Shown: piece after piece, positions 1 to 5,927 of the stretch
Position numbering within the stretch: position 1 is the first letter of the stretch
Layout of the letters: every line of letters starts with the position of its first letter
Origin: an uncultured Gammaproteobacteria bacterium
Lineage (GTDB): Bacteria > Pseudomonadota > Gammaproteobacteria > Pseudomonadales > Litorivicinaceae
Reading direction: 5' to 3'
Assembly (NCBI GenBank): GCA_913062835.1
Contig: CAJXXD010000066.1
Location: 1 to 5,927 of the forward strand
Length of the DNA stretch: 5,927 nt
Made by a program: the position numbers and the translations under genes
The notes under the pieces: generated by a model
Told to the model about the DNA's origin: nothing
The model's database searches: none
The model's input: the letters and a program-made list of their open reading frames with translations, nothing else

Positions 1-1845
1 GTGGCTGCACAGCTGTCGGCCTTGATTGCACACGCAAAAGCCTCGGGCCGACTTCTGTTGCAATCTGTATCCCCGGAAGCCTGTGGTGATGTGCATTTTA
101 AGGGGCTCGCGGGCGTCTCGGGCGTTGCGATTGGCCAAGCGTTTGTCAGAACCCCTCCCGCACGTTTGCGGCGTGTAAAGGATGCGGTCACTGAACATCC
201 TGATCAGGAATTGGCCGATTTCCAGGCGGCGCTGGCAGACGTGAAATCCGAGTTGCGTCGCATCGGTGATTCTTTATCGGTGTATCTGCAACAGAATGAG
301 ACGGCCTTGTTCGATACCTATTTGCGGATGCTGGAAGATCACACGCTAAGCGGGGAGGTGTGTCAACGGATTCGATCGGGTGAAACGGCTCCGACGGCAT
401 TGAAGCATGTGGTACTGGATCTGGTCGCACGATTTGAAGCGATGAATGACCCCTACCTCAAGGAGCGCGCAACCGACCTGATGGATCTGGGGCGGCGGAT
501 ATTGGCCAAGCTGTTGCATGAGTCTGAGGAGCTGAGTGCGCCCCCAATGGATGCCATTTTGGTCGCCGAGGATGTGACGCCGGTGATGCTCGGGGAGCTT
601 GATCGATCGGTGTTGAAAGGCATTGTCTCGATTAAAGGATCTGCCAATTCACATGTGGCTATTTTGGCGCGGAGCTTAGGCATACCGGCTGTGATGGGTG
701 CTCAGGATCTGCCTTTGGCGGACATGGCTGGGGTGCGCTTGGTGGTCGATGGTTGGCGTGGTCAGGTCATTGTTGAACCATCAGCCCCAGTTCTCGCCGA
801 ATACCGCCAAGCCATGGCAGATGCTGAGGCGCTGGCTGCAGACTTGGAGCGTGTGCAGTCTGGGCCTGCGCAAACCGCCGATGGCCAGCGAATTCACTTG
901 ATGTTGAATTCTGCTCCTCTGGGTGAGTTGTCGTCACGGCAACAAAGCTGGATTGACGGTGTGGGGCTGTATCGGACCGAGTTTGTGTTTTTGTCCCGGT
1001 CTCGTTTTCCCACTGAAGACGAACAAATGGGTGAATATCAGTCCGAATTATCCACTTATGCGCCCAATCCGGTGGTTATGCGAACCTTGGATATTGGGGG
1101 TGACAAAGGGCTTCCGTATTTCTCGATTGATGAGGCCAACCCCTTTTTGGGATGGCGAGGGATTCGGGTCACTCTCGATCACCCCGAAATATTTTTGACG
1201 CAAATCCGTGCCATGCTTCGGGCTGCAGAGGCCACTCAGAATCTAAAGATCCTATTGCCGATGATTACCACCTTGGATGAGTTGCGCGCCTCAAAGGCAT
1301 TGGTCGACCGAGTGGTGGAAGAGCTGAGAGCCGAAGGCATCGAGGTAACCCGTCCTGAGATCGGAGTCATGATTGAAGTGCCGGCAGCGGTCTATATGGC
1401 CGATGAGTTGGCGCGAGAAGCAGACTTTTTGTCGGTCGGGTCGAACGACCTAACCCAGTACGTGTTGGCCGTCGATCGGACCAACGCGCGAGTGGCAGAC
1501 ATCTTTGATGTGTTTAATCCGGCGGTGCTTCGCGCATTATCGCAAACAGCTGAAGCCGCCCGTCGCTCCGATATTTCAGTGGCGCTGTGCGGAGAAATGG
1601 CAGGCGATCCACTGTCTGCGGTGATTTTGGTGGGCCTTGGTTATCATGAGTTGTCCATGTCAGGCGGTGGTCTGGGGCAAGTGAAGCGAGCCCTAGGTGC
1701 TTTTACTCATGCAGAGTGCGAGGCCTTGGCACAACAGGCGCTGGTCTGCACGTCAGGGGCTCAGGTGGTGTCTTTGGTACAGGCCGCATTTATGTCACAT
1801 GGTTTGAACTTGTTGTTGCCCCCTAAGCTACGAGACGGTGTGTAA
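1..1845 (+). CDS. ptsP: PEP-protein phosphotransferase PtsP (enzyme I Ntr), 5'-truncated by window
   Basis: Enzyme I of the nitrogen PTS. From family knowledge, it takes phosphate from phosphoenolpyruvate and passes it via NPr (PtsO) to EIIA-Ntr (PtsN), a cytoplasmic regulatory relay. The visible 614 residues begin with what looks like the last helix of the N-terminal GAF domain (residues 1-20, AAQLSALIAHA). The EI N-terminal domain follows from about residue 34 (GLAGVSGVAIG). The phosphohistidine is H218 in GSANSHVAILAR. The TIM-barrel PEP-binding domain carries GVGLYRTEF (320-328), R361 in RTLDIGGDK, the metal ligands E459 (MIEVP) and D483 (GSNDLTQY), and catalytic C530 in LCGEMAGD. Full-length PtsP is about 750 aa, so roughly 140 residues of GAF domain lie upstream. 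The GTG at base 1 is therefore taken as an internal valine codon, not a start. The stop is TAA at 1843-1845. It is probably the first visible gene of the operon. PtsI is excluded by the GAF remnant and the PtsP-like GSxNSH active site. Confidence 0.96.
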   Translation: MAAQLSALIAHAKASGRLLLQSVSPEACGDVHFKGLAGVSGVAIGQAFVRTPPARLRRVKDAVTEHPDQELADFQAALADVKSELRRIGDSLSVYLQQNETALFDTYLRMLEDHTLSGEVCQRIRSGETAPTALKHVVLDLVARFEAMNDPYLKERATDLMDLGRRILAKLLHESEELSAPPMDAILVAEDVTPVMLGELDRSVLKGIVSIKGSANSHVAILARSLGIPAVMGAQDLPLADMAGVRLVVDGWRGQVIVEPSAPVLAEYRQAMADAEALAADLERVQSGPAQTADGQRIHLMLNSAPLGELSSRQQSWIDGVGLYRTEFVFLSRSRFPTEDEQMGEYQSELSTYAPNPVVMRTLDIGGDKGLPYFSIDEANPFLGWRGIRVTLDHPEIFLTQIRAMLRAAEATQNLKILLPMITTLDELRASKALVDRVVEELRAEGIEVTRPEIGVMIEVPAAVYMADELAREADFLSVGSNDLTQYVLAVDRTNARVADIFDVFNPAVLRALSQTAEAARRSDISVALCGEMAGDPLSAVILVGLGYHELSMSGGGLGQVKRALGAFTHAECEALAQQALVCTSGAQVVSLVQAAFMSHGLNLLLPPKLRDGV

Positions 1846-1846
1846 C

Positions 1847-1855
1847 AGGGACGGA
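1847..1855 (+). promoter_or_regulatory. Ribosome binding site of the TSUP transporter gene
   Basis: The only true intergenic gap in the operon is 12 nt (1846-1857). It contains AGGGACGGA, with AGGG about 7 nt before the ATG at 1858. This supports that start and leaves no room for a separate promoter or terminator between ptsP and the transporter gene. Confidence 0.6.
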
Positions 1856-1857
1856 CC

Positions 1858-2664
1858 ATGACCGACTTATTGATCTATTTACCCTTAGGCATGATTTCAG
1901 GCTTGGCGGCCGGGCTATTCGGTGTGGGCGGGGGAATCGTGATTGTCCCGGTCCTGTTAGTGGCTTTTGAGGTGTTTAATATGACACCCGAGGTCATGGT
2001 GCACTTGGCTGTGGGGACGAGCCTCGCCTGTGTGGTACTGACTGCGAGCAGTTCCACCCTCAGCCACCATAAGAAGGGCGCAGTCATGTGGCCCTGGGTG
2101 ATTCGGCTGGCGCCTTTTCTGATTGCCGGAGGCCTGTTGGGTGGCTGGACGGCGGATCAGCTGCCGGGCGACGTGTTAACCATCATGCTTGGCACGTTCT
2201 TATTGCTGATGTCGTTTCAGCTGTTCATCAAACGTCAGCAGCCGTCTGAATCGTTTGTGGTCACTATGCCGTCCACGTGGATATTGGGTGTGTCTGGGGC
2301 GTTTATGGGTTGGATCAGCGCCATGATGGGGATCGCCGGTGGCGCACTGGCGGTTCCCTTTATGAATGCCTTTGGTGCAGGTGTGCGTCGCGCTGTCGGT
2401 ACATCTGCCGCCATTGGTGTGCCCGTCGCGGCGTCTGGCGCTTTGTCGTTTTTAATTGCCGGTTTGGATCACCCGGATCGACCTGAGGGTTCACTCGGTT
2501 ATGTGTATCTCCCCGCATTTTTGGGCATCATTTTGACCTCGACGGTGTTCGCTCGTCTCGGTGCTAAGTGGGCGCACTCAATGGATCAAAAGCGTCTTCA
2601 GCGTTTGTTCGCGCTCTTTCTAGCGGTCTTGTCGATCCGGCTGATTTGGAGAACTGTAGGATGA
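1858..2664 (+). CDS. TSUP (TauE/SafE) family inner-membrane transporter
   Basis: A 268-residue, very hydrophobic protein of the TSUP family (Pfam TauE), whose characterised members export sulfite, sulfoacetate or related organic anions. The substrate here is unknown. The family's two-fold internal repeat is visible: GLFGVGGGIVIVPVL at 19-33 matches AMMGIAGGALAVPFM at 155-169, and HLAVGTSLACVV (49-60) matches RRAVGTSAAIGVPV (177-190). Hydrophobic segments near 4-38, 47-65, 79-97, 105-124, 140-168, 179-202, 217-238 and 247-264 suggest about eight membrane passes. No cleavable signal peptide is needed. The ATG start is backed by a Shine-Dalgarno 12 nt after ptsP. The stop TGA overlaps the lgt start as ATGA, implying coupling. 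A gene of this family between ptsP and lgt is, as I recall, also seen in pseudomonads, while E. coli lacks it here. The family is certain; the function is not. Confidence 0.92.
   Translation: MTDLLIYLPLGMISGLAAGLFGVGGGIVIVPVLLVAFEVFNMTPEVMVHLAVGTSLACVVLTASSSTLSHHKKGAVMWPWVIRLAPFLIAGGLLGGWTADQLPGDVLTIMLGTFLLLMSFQLFIKRQQPSESFVVTMPSTWILGVSGAFMGWISAMMGIAGGALAVPFMNAFGAGVRRAVGTSAAIGVPVAASGALSFLIAGLDHPDRPEGSLGYVYLPAFLGIILTSTVFARLGAKWAHSMDQKRLQRLFALFLAVLSIRLIWRTVG
2648..2651 (+). promoter_or_regulatory. Shine-Dalgarno of lgt, inside the TSUP gene
   Basis: GGAG lies 9 nt before the ATG at 2661 and within the final codons of the upstream gene. It helps to fix the lgt start at 2661 rather than at the upstream in-frame ATG at 2568. 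Confidence 0.55.
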
Positions 2665-3461
2665 CCTACCCTCTGATTGACCCTGTCGCTCTGGATCTAG
2701 GATTCATTCAGATCCATTGGTACGGATTAATGTATGTGTTTGGATTTTTGGCTGGATACGGATTGGCTATTCGCCGAATTCGCCGCGGTCGATTTCCCTT
2801 AACTGAGGCCCAGATGTCGGACTTCATTGGTTGGGTGGCCTTGGGTGTCATCTTGGGGGGACGGATTGGCTATATGGTGTTCTACCATCCCGATCGATTG
2901 GTCGATGATCCACTGTCGCTGTTCTATGTCTGGGAAGGCGGTATGGCATTTCATGGCGGCCTTTTGGGTGTGGTGGGTCTGACGTGGTGGTATGCCCGCC
3001 GAGTAGGCGTCGCGCCATTGGTGTTGGGGGATGCCCTTGCGCCGCTGATCCCAATTGGCTTGGGTCTCGGTCGATTGGGTAACTTCATTGGCGGTGAGTT
3101 ATGGGGTCGCGTATCGGAGGTGCCTTGGGCGATGGTTTTCCCCGGTGCAGGTCCGGAGCCGCGTCACCCAAGCCAGTTGTATCAGTTTGCGGCCGAGGGG
3201 CTTTTGCTCTTTGTGGTGTTATGGTGGTTCTCGAGTCGCGACCGCCGCCGTGGGCAGGTGACAGGCTTGTTCCTATTGGGGTATGCCGTGTGTCGATTCG
3301 CCGTTGAATTCGTCAGAGAGCCAGATGCTCATCTGGGTTTTGTCTGGTTAAATTGGATGACGATGGGGCAGTTGCTGACGCTACCCATGATGGCAATTGG
3401 AATCTGGTTATTGATGTTTTACAGGGAGTCCAACGGTGCGAACCTATCTCGATCTTCTTGA
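2661..3461 (+). CDS. lgt: Prolipoprotein diacylglyceryl transferase Lgt
   Basis: An inner-membrane enzyme that transfers diacylglyceryl from phosphatidylglycerol to the lipobox cysteine of prolipoproteins, the first step of lipoprotein maturation. The 266 aa protein has the family's hallmark sites: H98 in [10 protein letters not shown] (E. coli H103), the Lgt signature [14 protein letters not shown] at 137-150 with R138 and N141 (E. coli R143, N146), a following RHPSQLY segment, and Y208, R212 and E216 in [15 protein letters not shown] (E. coli Y235, R239, E243, same spacing). Several hydrophobic segments fit the seven-pass fold. The start at 2661 gives the typical N-terminus ([17 protein letters not shown]), overlaps the TSUP stop by 4 nt and has GGAG upstream. 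An upstream in-frame ATG (2568) would add 31 residues read from transporter coding sequence and is rejected. The 3' end overlaps thyA by 26 nt. Confidence 0.97.
   Translation: MTYPLIDPVALDLGFIQIHWYGLMYVFGFLAGYGLAIRRIRRGRFPLTEAQMSDFIGWVALGVILGGRIGYMVFYHPDRLVDDPLSLFYVWEGGMAFHGGLLGVVGLTWWYARRVGVAPLVLGDALAPLIPIGLGLGRLGNFIGGELWGRVSEVPWAMVFPGAGPEPRHPSQLYQFAAEGLLLFVVLWWFSSRDRRRGQVTGLFLLGYAVCRFAVEFVREPDAHLGFVWLNWMTMGQLLTLPMMAIGIWLLMFYRESNGANLSRSS
3422..3428 (+). promoter_or_regulatory. Shine-Dalgarno of thyA, within lgt
   Basis: CAGGGAG lies 7 nt upstream of the GTG at 3436, inside lgt coding sequence. It decides the GTG start of thyA. Ribosomes terminating on lgt at 3461 would pass over this site, consistent with translational coupling. 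Confidence 0.65.
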
Positions 3462-4269
3462 TCTGCTTTTAACGCGAGGGACGGCGAAAGGCGACCGGAC
3501 CGGCACCGGGACCTTAAGTGTGTTTGGTCATCAAATGCGGTTCAACCTGCAAGAAGGGTTTCCGTTGGTCACCACCAAGAAGATCCATTTGAAGTCTGTG
3601 ATTCATGAGTTGTTGTGGTTTATAAAAGGCGATACCAGCACGCATTATTTACGCGAACACGGCGTCTCGATTTGGGATGAGTGGGCTACCGAAGAGGGCG
3701 ATCTGGGTCCAATCTATGGCGCTCAGTGGCGCAGCTGGCCGGCCCCAGACGGAAAGAGCATAGATCAGTTGACCCAAGTCATAGAGGCGATTAAGCAGCG
3801 TCCGGATTCGCGTCGTTTATTGGTATCTGCTTGGAATCCGGCGTTATTGCCCGATGAGACCATTAGCCCCCAAGCCAACGTAGAACAAGGGCTTATGGCG
3901 TTGGCGCCTTGTCACACTTTGTTTCAGTTTTATGTGGCCGAAGGGCGGTTGTCTTGCCAGTTGTATCAGCGGTCGGCGGATATCTTTTTGGGCGTGCCCT
4001 TCAACATTGCGAGTTATGCCTTGTTGACTCACTTAGTGGCCGACCAATGCGGCCTGGGCGTTGGCGATTTTGTGTGGACAGGCGGTGATGTGCATCTGTA
4101 TCAGAACCATGTCGAACAAGCCAAATTGCAATTGACCCGCGAGCCTCGCCCTCTACCGAGATTGAATATTCTCCGTACCCCGGCGGATATCACAGGCTAT
4201 ACCGAGGCAGATATCGAAATTGTCGGCTACGACCCACACCCACTCATCAAAGCGCCGGTGGCTATTTAA
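3436..4269 (+). CDS. thyA: Thymidylate synthase ThyA
   Basis: A cytoplasmic enzyme that methylates dUMP to dTMP with 5,10-methylene-tetrahydrofolate, releasing dihydrofolate. The 277 aa protein aligns almost end to end with E. coli ThyA (264 aa). Visible sites are R21 in DRTGTGT, E58 in HELLWF, the phosphate-binding pair R126-R127, the catalytic nucleophile C159 in LAPCH (E. coli C146), R179 and D182 in [11 protein letters not shown]190 in [10 protein letters not shown], and the C-terminus IKAPVAI. Numbering matches E. coli before residue 134 and is shifted by exactly 13 after the insertion, so the extra length is one 13-residue insert in the 135-153 loop just before the active-site cysteine. 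As I recall, this variant also occurs in other gammaproteobacteria such as Vibrio. The GTG start follows a good Shine-Dalgarno and gives the expected N-terminus (MRTYLDLL). The gene overlaps lgt by 26 nt and folA by 1 nt (TAATG). Confidence 0.98.
   Translation: MRTYLDLLDLLLTRGTAKGDRTGTGTLSVFGHQMRFNLQEGFPLVTTKKIHLKSVIHELLWFIKGDTSTHYLREHGVSIWDEWATEEGDLGPIYGAQWRSWPAPDGKSIDQLTQVIEAIKQRPDSRRLLVSAWNPALLPDETISPQANVEQGLMALAPCHTLFQFYVAEGRLSCQLYQRSADIFLGVPFNIASYALLTHLVADQCGLGVGDFVWTGGDVHLYQNHVEQAKLQLTREPRPLPRLNILRTPADITGYTEADIEIVGYDPHPLIKAPVAI
4257..4261 (+). promoter_or_regulatory. Weak Shine-Dalgarno of folA, within thyA
   Basis: GGTGG lies 7 nt before the folA ATG at 4269 and is the best match available. 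Being weak and inside the last thyA codons, it suggests that folA translation relies mainly on reinitiation after the thyA TAA, through the shared TAATG. Confidence 0.35.
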
Positions 4270-4775
4270 TGAAGATATCGCTCATTGTGGCCCGAGCCGA
4301 CAATGGTGTCATTGGCGCTGAAAATCAGCTGCCTTGGCATCTTCCCTGTGACCTTCAATACTTCAAGCGGATTACCCTTGGCAAACCCGTGGTGATGGGA
4401 CGTAAGACTTTTGAATCCATTGGGCGCCCATTGCCCGGTCGAACCAATGTGGTTGTAACCACGAATACAGACTGGTCGGCCCCTGGCGTTCGTGTGGTTC
4501 ATAATTTGGCGGATGCGTTTACCAAGGCAAAGGCTCAGGCCGTTCTTGATGGGGTGGATGAAGTGATGCTGATTGGCGGAGCCAGCCTCTATCGCGAGGC
4601 GTTACCCTTGGTAGACCGAATGTATGTGACCCAGGTGGCCTTAAGTCCTGACGGAGACGCCTACTTTGACGCGCCAGACCCTGAGCGGTTTGAGCGGACC
4701 GCAGCTGAAACTCACTCTGCAGCGGGTGCAACACCGGCCCACACCTATGAGGTGTGGGACCGGATCAGCGCTTAG
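4269..4775 (+). CDS. folA: Dihydrofolate reductase FolA
   Basis: A cytoplasmic NADPH-dependent enzyme reducing dihydrofolate to tetrahydrofolate, the target of trimethoprim in bacteria. The 168 aa length is normal for chromosomal DHFR (E. coli 159). Visible motifs are the N-terminal strand and Met20-type loop ([20 protein letters not shown], then LPWHLP), the catalytic acid D28 in LPCDLQYFK (E. coli D27), [21 protein letters not shown] at 38-58 with R58 binding the folate glutamate, the cofactor-binding MLIGGASLY with G103-G104, and the C-terminal HTYEVWDR. The start overlaps the thyA stop as TAATG, so the enzyme that makes dihydrofolate and the one that recycles it are translated in tandem. 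The last codons contain a strong inverted repeat (4734-4763), and the stop TAG overlaps the convergent ilvD stop. No resistance-cassette features such as attC sites or compositional change are seen, so it is read as the chromosomal gene. Confidence 0.97.
   Translation: MKISLIVARADNGVIGAENQLPWHLPCDLQYFKRITLGKPVVMGRKTFESIGRPLPGRTNVVVTTNTDWSAPGVRVVHNLADAFTKAKAQAVLDGVDEVMLIGGASLYREALPLVDRMYVTQVALSPDGDAYFDAPDPERFERTAAETHSAAGATPAHTYEVWDRISA
4734..4763 (-). terminator. Terminator-like hairpin for ilvD, embedded in folA
   Basis: An inverted repeat with left arm CCGGCCCACACCT (4734-4746), loop ATG and right arm AGGTGTGGG + A + CCGG (4750-4763). That makes 13 base pairs with one bulged A (4759). For the - strand transcript it starts 8 nt after the ilvD stop, where a 3'-end hairpin is expected. 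No U-tract follows (the RNA continues as TGTTGCACCC), so it is not a canonical intrinsic terminator. It may instead pause RNA polymerase or protect the mRNA 3' end. It also encodes the conserved folA tail [10 protein letters not shown], so chance from protein constraint cannot be excluded. Confidence 0.35.
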
Positions 4776-5927
4776 TCGTCGGCGTCAGTGACTGCGCCGA
4801 GAGAGGCGCTTTTCACATGCCGTGCATACTTCGCCAAAACGCCACGTGTCGGAAGCTCTTTTTCCATTTTCCAAGCCGCTTTACGGGCTTTCAAAACCTC
4901 ATCGGTGAGATCGACAATCAGCTGGTTGGTCTCGGCGTCAATGGTGATGACATCGCCATCTTCGATAAGGCCGATGGGACCGCCCACGGCTGCTTCAGGT
5001 GTGACGTGACCGATCACAAAGCCATGCGAGCCGCCTGAGAATCGACCGTCTGTGATCAGCGCGACATCTTTGCCCAATCCTGCGCCCATAATGGCGCTGG
5101 TGGGGGAAAGCATTTCACGCATGCCAGGCCCGCCTTTAGGTCCTTCATAGCGAATCACGATGACCGAGCCTTTGCCGACCTTGCCATCTAGAATGGACTG
5201 CAGGGCCTCTTCTTCGGAATTGAAGCAAATGGCAGAGCCCGTGAACTGCAGCCCTTCTTTGCCGGAGATTTTTGCTACTGCACCTTCAGGCGCTAGGTTG
5301 CCGTACAAAATACGAAGGTGGCTGTCCTTTTTCACCGGATTGTCGAATGCGCGGATGATGTCCTGCCCGGCCGGATAGGGTGCGACCTCGGCCAAATTCT
5401 CCGCTAAGGTTTTGCCAGTGACGGTCATGACATCGCCATGCAATAGGCCTCGGTCGAGCAACATTTTCATCAGTGGCTGAATGCCGCCAATGGCAATCAG
5501 TTCACTCATCAGATATTGGCCAGATGGTTTGACGTCAGCGAGGACGGGCACGCGCTTACCGATCTCGGTAAAATCATCTAAGGTCACGGTAATACCGGCA
5601 CACTGTGCCATGGCGATCAGGTGAAGCACGGCATTGGTGGAACCACCCAAGGCAATGACCATCGTGATTGCGTTTTCGAATGACTTCTTCGATACGATGT
5701 CTGAGGGCTTCAGTCCCATCTCAATCAACTTCATCACCGCTTCACCGGCGCGCTCACTGTCGTGTCTCTTGTCCTGAGACACAGCTTCTTGGGCGGATGA
5801 ATTCGGCAGCGACAGACCCAAGGCCTCGATCGCACTGGCCATGGTGTTGGCGGTATACATGCCACCACACGAGCCTGGACCTGGAATGGCGGTCTTTTCA
5901 ACCGCAATCAATTGCTCTTCATCGATG
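4772..5927 (-). CDS. ilvD: Dihydroxy-acid dehydratase IlvD, plant/cyanobacterial-type, 5' part outside window
   Basis: An iron-sulfur enzyme that dehydrates 2,3-dihydroxy-3-methylbutanoate (or -pentanoate) to the 2-oxo acid in valine, isoleucine and leucine/pantothenate synthesis. The C-terminal two-thirds are visible, about 384 codons reading in from base 5926. The cluster ligand cysteine sits in [14 protein letters not shown] (codon 5867-5869), equivalent to E. coli C195. Further on are [25 protein letters not shown] with a metal-ligand Glu (E. coli E491), and [11 protein letters not shown] with the catalytic Ser codon at 5036-5038 (E. coli S517); the Glu-Ser spacing of 26 equals E. coli. 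Motifs such as [15 protein letters not shown] and [15 protein letters not shown] match the shorter (about 560 aa) plant/cyanobacterial class, not the 616 aa E. coli class. About 175-185 residues, including the first two cluster cysteines, should lie beyond the edge. A TTG codon at 5909-5911 is internal, since coding similarity continues upstream of it. The gene is convergent with folA, with stops overlapping by 4 nt. Confidence 0.96.
   Translation of the reverse strand, partial: IDEEQLIAVEKTAIPGPGSCGGMYTANTMASAIEALGLSLPNSSAQEAVSQDKRHDSERAGEAVMKLIEMGLKPSDIVSKKSFENAITMVIALGGSTNAVLHLIAMAQCAGITVTLDDFTEIGKRVPVLADVKPSGQYLMSELIAIGGIQPLMKMLLDRGLLHGDVMTVTGKTLAENLAEVAPYPAGQDIIRAFDNPVKKDSHLRILYGNLAPEGAVAKISGKEGLQFTGSAICFNSEEEALQSILDGKVGKGSVIVIRYEGPKGGPGMREMLSPTSAIMGAGLGKDVALITDGRFSGGSHGFVIGHVTPEAAVGGPIGLIEDGDVITIDAETNQLIVDLTDEVLKARKAAWKMEKELPTRGVLAKYARHVKSASLGAVTDADD
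4779..4800 (+). terminator. Terminator-like hairpin for the folA operon, embedded in ilvD
   Basis: TCGGCG (4779-4784) pairs with CGCCGA (4795-4800). Inside it CAG (4786-4788) pairs with CTG (4792-4794) around loop TGA, with T4785 bulged, giving 9 base pairs. It begins 3 nt after the folA stop and lies in the last codons of ilvD. A short T run (TTTT, 4810-4813) follows 9 nt later, too far and too short for a textbook intrinsic terminator. It could still mark the 3' end of the five-gene + strand operon. Confidence is low because only pairing by eye supports it. Confidence 0.3.

Noticed and set aside
1..3. GTG at the first base as the start codon of ptsP
   Set aside because: The following residues look like the end of a GAF domain, and PtsP proteins are about 750 aa, so the gene very likely continues upstream. 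The match of an in-frame GTG to the window edge does not indicate a shortened PtsP.
923..1198. Second-frame open frames within ptsP (also 698-901) and lgt (3055-3307)
   Set aside because: They lie wholly within conserved enzyme coding sequence, have odd composition and no Shine-Dalgarno or family resemblance.
2568..2660. A longer lgt reading frame starting at the ATG at 2568
   Set aside because: It would overlap the TSUP gene by 97 nt, and its 31 extra residues do not resemble any Lgt N-terminus. The ATG at 2661 has a Shine-Dalgarno and gives the standard family start.
4269..4775. folA as a mobile trimethoprim-resistance dfr gene
   Set aside because: It sits in a conserved chromosomal operon coupled to thyA, has normal chromosomal DHFR motifs, and shows no integron, insertion-sequence or composition signal nearby.
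4754..5038. Open reading frames on the + strand opposite ilvD (also 4788-5009 and 5160-5378)
   Set aside because: They are antisense to strongly conserved ilvD codons, show no recognisable domain, and are best explained as frame shadows of a real gene.
4946..5438. Repeated 13-mer ATGACATCGCCAT (near 4947 and 5427)
   Set aside because: Both copies encode Gly-Asp-Val-(Ile/Met)-Thr motifs in IlvD. The repeat reflects similar protein segments rather than a DNA element.
5909..5911. TTG codon as the start of a short ilvD
   Set aside because: The frame stays open to the window edge with family-like residues upstream, and a start here would lack two of the three cluster cysteines. It is a window truncation, not a real short gene.

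Overview
This is a compact, wholly protein-coding stretch of a proteobacterial chromosome. It is most likely gammaproteobacterial, possibly from a marine or Pseudomonadales/Oceanospirillales-like lineage. The reasons are the order ptsP, TSUP transporter, lgt, thyA, folA, which matches the ptsP-lgt-thyA neighbourhood of Escherichia coli and, as I recall it, the ptsP/TSUP/lgt/thyA region of pseudomonads with folA and ilvD nearby, together with close motif-level similarity to gammaproteobacterial ThyA and Lgt. Base composition is moderately GC-rich by eye and uniform. I see no mobile element, CRISPR array, RNA gene or foreign-looking island.

Layout: bases 1-4775 on the + strand hold five genes packed head to tail. 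They are ptsP (5' end cut by the window), a TSUP/TauE-SafE-type membrane transporter, lgt, thyA and folA. The junctions are +12 nt, a 4-nt overlap, a 26-nt overlap and a 1-nt overlap, so they very probably form one translationally coupled operon whose promoter lies upstream of the window. On the - strand, ilvD runs in from the right edge (5' part missing) and ends tail to tail with folA. The two stop codons share the four bases TTAG. No gene-free stretch exceeds about a dozen bases.

Functionally, ptsP encodes enzyme I of the nitrogen phosphotransferase system, Lgt attaches the lipid to prolipoproteins, and ThyA with FolA form a metabolic pair: ThyA makes dTMP and releases dihydrofolate, and FolA reduces it back to tetrahydrofolate. 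IlvD belongs to branched-chain amino-acid and pantothenate synthesis and is a separate convergent unit.

I found no undescribed system. The features most worth a second look are the folA/ilvD junction, where each gene appears to carry a terminator-like hairpin for the other inside its coding sequence, and the plant/cyanobacterial-type IlvD in place of the longer E. coli-type enzyme.
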